The notes beneath the pieces were generated by a model. It saw only the letters and a list, made by a program, of their open reading frames with translations, had not been told where the DNA came from and did no database searches. The translations under genes were made by a program, and so were the position numbers. A stretch of 64,000 nucleotides of DNA. Origin: Methylobacterium amylolyticum. Lineage in GTDB: Bacteria > Pseudomonadota > Alphaproteobacteria > Rhizobiales > Beijerinckiaceae. Numbering within the stretch: the first letter of the stretch is position 1; every line of letters starts with the position of its first letter. Location of the stretch: assembly GCF_030700245.1 (NCBI RefSeq), contig NZ_JAUYZI010000006.1, positions 1 to 64,000 of the forward strand, given 5' to 3'. Shown one piece after another: positions 60,248-64,000 of the stretch.

Positions 60248-60783
60248 CCGCGCAAAGACTTCCGCACGTTCAGAAAGCCTACCGGATCGGCGACCCGGCT
60301 GGCGAGCATTCCATCTTCGACGCGGCCGGTGCAGCCCTGTATCCGGGCCGATGGAACACACCCTCCAGCCCCATCATCTACACCTCGGCGGATTACGGGA
60401 CGGCGATGCTGGAAAAGCTCGTCCACGGCAGCGGCTTCCTACCGCCGAACCAGCACTACATCGAAATCATCCTTTCCGTGGGTCTGTCCTACGAGGCCGT
60501 CAATCTTGCGGCGCTGCCGGGCTGGGATCTGGCGGACGGCTCGGTCTCGAAGGCGTATGGGGAGACGTGGTTCCACGCCAAGCGATCGCTGCTCCTGTTC
60601 GTACCGAGCGTCGTCGCCCGCGTCGCCGAGAACATCCTGATCAACCCGACACATCCGGAGTTCGGGCGCGTCTCGCACAGCCGACACATTCCCGTCGCCT
60701 GGGACAATCGGTTGTTCAAGCCCGCTGATCCCGGCGCCGAGCCGGATCCCGCGCTTCGTCAGGACGCCGTCACGGGTCGCTAG
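60244..60783 (+). CDS. RES-domain toxin (NAD+-degrading)
   Basis: 179 residues from TTG at 60244. KAYRIGDPAGEHSIFDAAGAALYPGRWNTPSSPIIYTSADYGTAMLEKLVH is the RES domain, with the conserved Arg (RIGD), Tyr and the E (MLEKL) of the NAD-phosphorylase site. RES toxins deplete NAD+. Its 3' end overlaps the convergent gene at 60770 by 14 bases. Confidence 0.87.
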   Translation: MTAQRLPHVQKAYRIGDPAGEHSIFDAAGAALYPGRWNTPSSPIIYTSADYGTAMLEKLVHGSGFLPPNQHYIEIILSVGLSYEAVNLAALPGWDLADGSVSKAYGETWFHAKRSLLLFVPSVVARVAENILINPTHPEFGRVSHSRHIPVAWDNRLFKPADPGAEPDPALRQDAVTGR

Positions 60784-61090
60784 CGAGGTCAGCGCCGTCC
60801 CGCCGACGCAGCGCAGCGAAGAAGTTGGCCTGTGCCCCCCGCACCAGCGTCTCCACTTGCTCCGTTGAGCGCGGCGCGTCGATTACGAGGCTCGTCAGCA
60901 CGTCGGTCCGCCGCCGACGCTGCTTCATCGTGCGGGGGTGGTTCGACAGGCGCAGGTGCCAGGGGCTGCCCGGCGGCCGCAGGTAGAGGCTGTCGCCGCG
61001 GGTGTTGCGCGCCGCCTCGGCGAAACCCCGGGCCTCCAGCAGGCGCGCGGCGTAGGCGATGGCGGCCGCGGGCGAGAGCGCCGCGCTCAC
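60770..61090 (-). CDS. hypothetical protein downstream of an acyltransferase
   Basis: 106 residues from GTG at 61090, overlapping the acyltransferase stop (GTGA). ALSPAAAIAYAARLLEARGFAEAARNTRGDSLYLRPPGSPWHLRLSNHPRT is a compact domain of unknown family. It is the last gene of the aspS-led operon and overlaps the RES gene tail-to-tail. Confidence 0.6.
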   Translation of the reverse strand: MSAALSPAAAIAYAARLLEARGFAEAARNTRGDSLYLRPPGSPWHLRLSNHPRTMKQRRRRTDVLTSLVIDAPRSTEQVETLVRGAQANFFAALRRRDGADLASDP

Positions 61091-62166
61091 GGCCCGGCCG
61101 GCTCGATCGTGCCGAGCTTGGCCCGGCCCAGCGCCCGGGCCTTCAACGCCAGCGCCGGCCGCTCGACCGCGTACCAGGACAGGGCGGCCACCGGCATCGT
61201 CAGGGCCAGCGCCGGGGCGAGCAGGGCGAAGCCCGAGGGCCCGGGCCACAGGGCGTGCAGGCTCTGCTGCACCGGCCAGCCGTAGAGATAGATCCCGTAG
61301 GACAGGTCGGCCGGTGGGTCGAAGATCCTCCGTGCCAGCGGCCCGAGGGCGAGCCATACGGCGCCGTAGCTCTCCGCCAGGAACAGTAGCGGCGGGTAGG
61401 CCGGGGTCCGGGCGAGGACGAACAGCCCGACGCCGAGGCAGAGCAGGGCGGGCCCGGAGATCCGCAGCCGCACCCGCCAGAGGTAGAGGCAGGCGCCGGC
61501 GGTGAAGATCAGCGGCAGGCGCAGGGCGGTCTCGACGCCCTTCGGCAGATCGGCCCCGCGCAGGGCGGTCATCGCGAGCAGGCCGGCGGCGAGGCCCGCG
61601 AGCAGAAGCGTCGCCGGCCAGCGCCGCCGCAGGGCCCCGCAGAGGGCGGCGGCGAGCACGCCGAGGTAGCACAGCACCTCGTACTTGAGCGTCCAGACGG
61701 TGCCGAGCGGCGCCCGGTAGGGGTTGGCCTCGAACAGGCCGGGCAGCGCCGCGTTGCTCTTGAAGGTCGTCAGCGTGCCCTGGACGAAGCGCCACAGGCC
61801 GGGCTCGCGCAGGTACTCGGCGAGCGGCAACCGGGTCAGCGCCCCGCCGAGGACGAGGGCGACGACGAGCGTCGCCGCCGCCAGCCCGGGGAGGATGCGC
61901 AGGGTGCGGGCGAGCGCGTAGTCCCACGCCCCCCGCCGGTCGCAGCTCATGGTGACGAGGAAGCCCGAGACGGCGAAGAAGCCGTTCACCGCGTGCTCGC
62001 CGAGCGTGTAGCCCGTGGCCCGCGCCAGCGGCTCGTCGGCCGCCGCGCCGGTGGCGACGCTGAAGGCGTGGGAGACCACCACCGCGAGCGCCAGCAGGAA
62101 CCGCAGGCCGGTGAAGCCGTTCGGGCCCTCCGCCAGGGCCTCGGCGATGGTCGGGATGCGGCTCAC
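61087..62166 (-). CDS. acyltransferase 3 family membrane protein
   Basis: 359 residues with about ten membrane helices. LRFLLALAVVVSHAF carries the catalytic His of the OafA/acyltransferase-3 family, with the usual AVNGFFAVSGFLVTMS next. These enzymes O-acetylate surface polysaccharides or Nod-like oligosaccharides. GTG at 62166 overlaps the glycosyltransferase stop, so both are co-translated. Confidence 0.85.
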   Translation of the reverse strand: MSRIPTIAEALAEGPNGFTGLRFLLALAVVVSHAFSVATGAAADEPLARATGYTLGEHAVNGFFAVSGFLVTMSCDRRGAWDYALARTLRILPGLAAATLVVALVLGGALTRLPLAEYLREPGLWRFVQGTLTTFKSNAALPGLFEANPYRAPLGTVWTLKYEVLCYLGVLAAALCGALRRRWPATLLLAGLAAGLLAMTALRGADLPKGVETALRLPLIFTAGACLYLWRVRLRISGPALLCLGVGLFVLARTPAYPPLLFLAESYGAVWLALGPLARRIFDPPADLSYGIYLYGWPVQQSLHALWPGPSGFALLAPALALTMPVAALSWYAVERPALALKARALGRAKLGTIEPAGP

Positions 62167-63029
62167 GCCAGCCCCTCCCGGTCGAGCGCCCGCCGCCCGC
62201 GCAAGGCGGCCAGCGCCCCGGCCGCGGAGCCGCCGTAGCGCTCGACCCCGGCGCGGCGGAGGGCGAGGGCGGCGAGCGCCGCCTTCGGCAGGTTGACGAG
62301 CATCGTGGACGGGCTCGGATCGGGCAGGCCGTACTTGCGGCTCACATAGGCCCGCGACCACGCCTGATGCCAGCGCGTCCGGAACACGCGGCCGGGCTCC
62401 GGTGCCGAGGATCGCCCGCGCCCGTGCAGCGCCACCGCGGCGTGGACGTGGACCAGCGCGCGCCCGGCATCGGCCACCCGGCGGCAGAGGTCGTCATCCT
62501 CGTAAAATAAAAAAATCTCCTCGTCGAAGCCGCCGAGCGCGAGGAACAGGGCGCGCTCGACCATCAGGCAGGCCCCCGACAGGAACGGGGCGCAGGCGTC
62601 GCCCTTCGGCAGGTCGCGCCGGCCGCCGGGGTTGGTCAGGTAGGGCGCGAGCAGGGAGCGCGGCTGGTAGAAGAACCGCCCGTCCGGCTCGACGATGCGG
62701 GGGGCGAAGAGCCCCGCATCCGGCCAGGCCCGCGCCGCCGCCGCCAGCGCCGCCGCGGCACCCGGTTGCAGGATCACGTCCGGGTTGACGATCAGCACGT
62801 GGCCCGCCGCGCTCGCCCGCACGCCGCGATTGTTGGCGCGGCCGTAGCCCTCGTTGCGCGCGTTGCGGAGCACCCGCGCCCCGGCTGCCTCGGCGATCGC
62901 GACGGAGGCGTCGCGGCTGGCGTTGTCGACGACGAGGGCCGGCACGCCCTCGACCTTCAGCGCCGCGAGGCAGGCGGGCAGGGCCTCGGCGCTGTCGTGG
63001 GCGACGACGACCGCCGCGAGGCCCGTCAC
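62163..63029 (-). CDS. GT2 family glycosyltransferase
   Basis: 288 residues from GTG at 63029. VVVAHDSAEALPACLAAL, ALVVDNASRDASV and LIVNPDVIL (a DxD-like NPD) are typical of GT2 rhamnosyltransferase-like enzymes; FYEDDDLCRRVADAG is the acceptor-site ED motif. The segment FLFYE is encoded with a 7-base T run and rare TTT/TTA codons. It acts on cell-surface polysaccharide. Confidence 0.87.
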   Translation of the reverse strand: MTGLAAVVVAHDSAEALPACLAALKVEGVPALVVDNASRDASVAIAEAAGARVLRNARNEGYGRANNRGVRASAAGHVLIVNPDVILQPGAAAALAAAARAWPDAGLFAPRIVEPDGRFFYQPRSLLAPYLTNPGGRRDLPKGDACAPFLSGACLMVERALFLALGGFDEEIFLFYEDDDLCRRVADAGRALVHVHAAVALHGRGRSSAPEPGRVFRTRWHQAWSRAYVSRKYGLPDPSPSTMLVNLPKAALAALALRRAGVERYGGSAAGALAALRGRRALDREGLA

Positions 63030-63033
63030 CGGA

Positions 63034-63351
63034 CTACCGCAGCCCGAGCTGCGACTTGTCGGCCAGCCGCCCGTCGGCGAACGTCACGTCGAGGTTGGCC
63101 CCGTAGGTCCCCCGCCCGTACCACGTGTAGACCGCCCGGCGCTGGGTCCCGATCCGGAGGCGGGAGACGCGCCGTCCGGCGCAGCCGAGATGCCGATCGA
63201 CGGCGGCGCGGCTCATGCCCCGCTTCAGGGCGCGGTACTGCGCGGCGGTCGGGCGGCAGCCCTCGGGCTGGGCCGTTGCGGGCGCGGCGGTCACCAGCCA
63301 GAGCAGGGCTGTCGCCGCGCCGGCCGCGCGGAACCCGAGCGCGGGCCTCAC
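63034..63351 (-). CDS. small periplasmic protein, SmpA/OmlA-like
   Basis: 105 residues from GTG at 63351, overlapping the aspS stop (GTGA). Signal peptide ends at about AATA (residues 1-26). [63 protein letters not shown] fits the BamE/SmpA-like alpha-beta fold (GMSxxxVxxxLG then YxW and FxDGRL). Function unknown. Confidence 0.65.
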   Translation of the reverse strand: MRPALGFRAAGAATALLWLVTAAPATAQPEGCRPTAAQYRALKRGMSRAAVDRHLGCAGRRVSRLRIGTQRRAVYTWYGRGTYGANLDVTFADGRLADKSQLGLR

Positions 63352-64000
63352 CCCTTCTTCTCGGGCAGATTGAGGCGGATGTGCAGCTCGCGAAGCTGCT
63401 TCGGCGTCGCCTCGGCGGGGGCACCCATCATCAGGTCCTCGGCGCGCTGGTTCATCGGGAACAGCACCACCTCGCGGATGTTCGGCTCGTTGCACAGGAG
63501 CATGACGATGCGGTCCACCCCCGGCGCGATGCCGCCGTGGGGCGGGGCGCCCATGCGCAGGGCGTTCAGCATGCCGCCGAACTTTTCCTCCAGCACCTCG
63601 CGGCCGTAGCCGGCGATGGCGAAGGCCTTCTCCATCACGTCGGGGCGGTGGTTGCGGATCGCGCCCGACGAGAGTTCGACGCCGTTGCAGACGATGTCGT
63701 ACTGGAACGCCTTGATCCCGAGGATTTTCTTCGTGAGTTCGCCGTTCTCGCCCTCGGAGGCGAGCGCATCCACGTCGAACCCCAAGAAAACCTCGCGGTC
63801 GATGTTCGGCATCGAGAACGGGTTGTGGGAGAAGTCGACCTTCTTATCTTCCTCGTTCCACTCGTACATCGGGAAGTCGGTGATCCAGCAGAAGGCGTAC
63901 TGATCCTTGTCGGACAGCCCGAGTTCGTCGCCGACCCGCACGCGGGCCTTGCCGGCGAGCCCGGCCGCCTTCGCCTCGGGTCCGGCGGCGAAGAACACCG
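63348..64000 (-). CDS. aspS: aspartyl-tRNA synthetase, C-terminal part
   Basis: The last 217 residues are visible; the gene runs off the right edge. The class II motif 3 is seen in [18 protein letters not shown]; the end [18 protein letters not shown] is usual for bacterial Asp[25 protein letters not shown] is the family's insertion region. It heads an operon with the SmpA-like, GT2 and acyltransferase genes. Confidence 0.95.
   Translation of the reverse strand, partial: VFFAAGPEAKAAGLAGKARVRVGDELGLSDKDQYAFCWITDFPMYEWNEEDKKVDFSHNPFSMPNIDREVFLGFDVDALASEGENGELTKKILGIKAFQYDIVCNGVELSSGAIRNHRPDVMEKAFAIAGYGREVLEEKFGGMLNALRMGAPPHGGIAPGVDRIVMLLCNEPNIREVVLFPMNQRAEDLMMGAPAEATPKQLRELHIRLNLPEKKG

Overview
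The window is about 71-72% GC and densely packed on both strands, with many GTG and TTG starts and many 4-base start/stop overlaps. Gene content (sdhCDAB, fbcFBC-type cytochrome bc1, hdaA, CtrA-like TTAA-N7-TTAA sites, GatCAB, DUF3297 and DUF2628 proteins) points to an alphaproteobacterium of the Hyphomicrobiales, most like Methylobacterium or Methylorubrum. This is inferred from content and style. No rRNA, tRNA, CRISPR array, transposase or phage gene was seen; this is mostly core chromosome with small accessory insertions.

Layout. 1-5.1 kb: start of an OPT transporter, a CHRD protein, two overlapping genes for apparently Tat-exported NADP-type oxidoreductases, a 168-bp palindromic repeat and a nucleotide-carrier-like membrane protein. 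5.1-12.1 kb: small hypothetical genes, guaA, a vapBC pair, an SGNH hydrolase coupled to trmO, amn and a glycine-rich secreted protein. 12.2-23.8 kb: an SLC13-type carrier, sdhCDA, a DUF433/DUF5615 toxin-antitoxin-like pair wedged before sdhB, a lipoprotein inhibitor, an ABC exporter, and the Rieske, cytochrome b and cytochrome c1 genes ended by a clear terminator. 23.8-32.5 kb: mtnP, a his cluster (hisB, hisH, hisA, hisF) interrupted by DUF2628 and DUF29 genes, a dihydroorotase-like protein that has lost its metal ligands (PyrX type), plsY, dprA and ruvX. 32.6-38.2 kb: gatC, gatA and gatB with a 122-bp repeat, then a lower-GC accessory patch with an unknown gene, a permuted papain-like amidase and a frameshifted remnant. 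38.2-44.7 kb: an HlyD/DUF1656/FUSC efflux operon, a GST, DUF2147 and ndk. 44.9-54.3 kb: purN/purM, a SugE-type exporter divergent from a TetR regulator, an AI-2E family permease, hdaA, ppk and ppx. 54.4-64 kb: DUF6629, an MFS permease, maeB, a hexapeptide acetyltransferase, DUF3297, a MbcA/ParS-RES toxin-antitoxin module, and an aspS-headed operon with cell-surface glycosyl- and acyltransferases.

How they fit together. The housekeeping genes cover respiration (complexes II and III), purine, histidine and pyrimidine synthesis, amidated tRNA synthesis, polyphosphate turnover and replication control. Three toxin-antitoxin-like modules (8.2, 16.5 and 59.8 kb) sit in or beside these operons. Three families of dispersed palindromic repeats lie between genes; one 51-bp family has three equal-length copies in the window. 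The best candidates for something new are the TA-like pair inside the sdh operon, the two-gene cassette with a permuted cysteine-peptidase fold after gatB, and the 51-bp repeat family.
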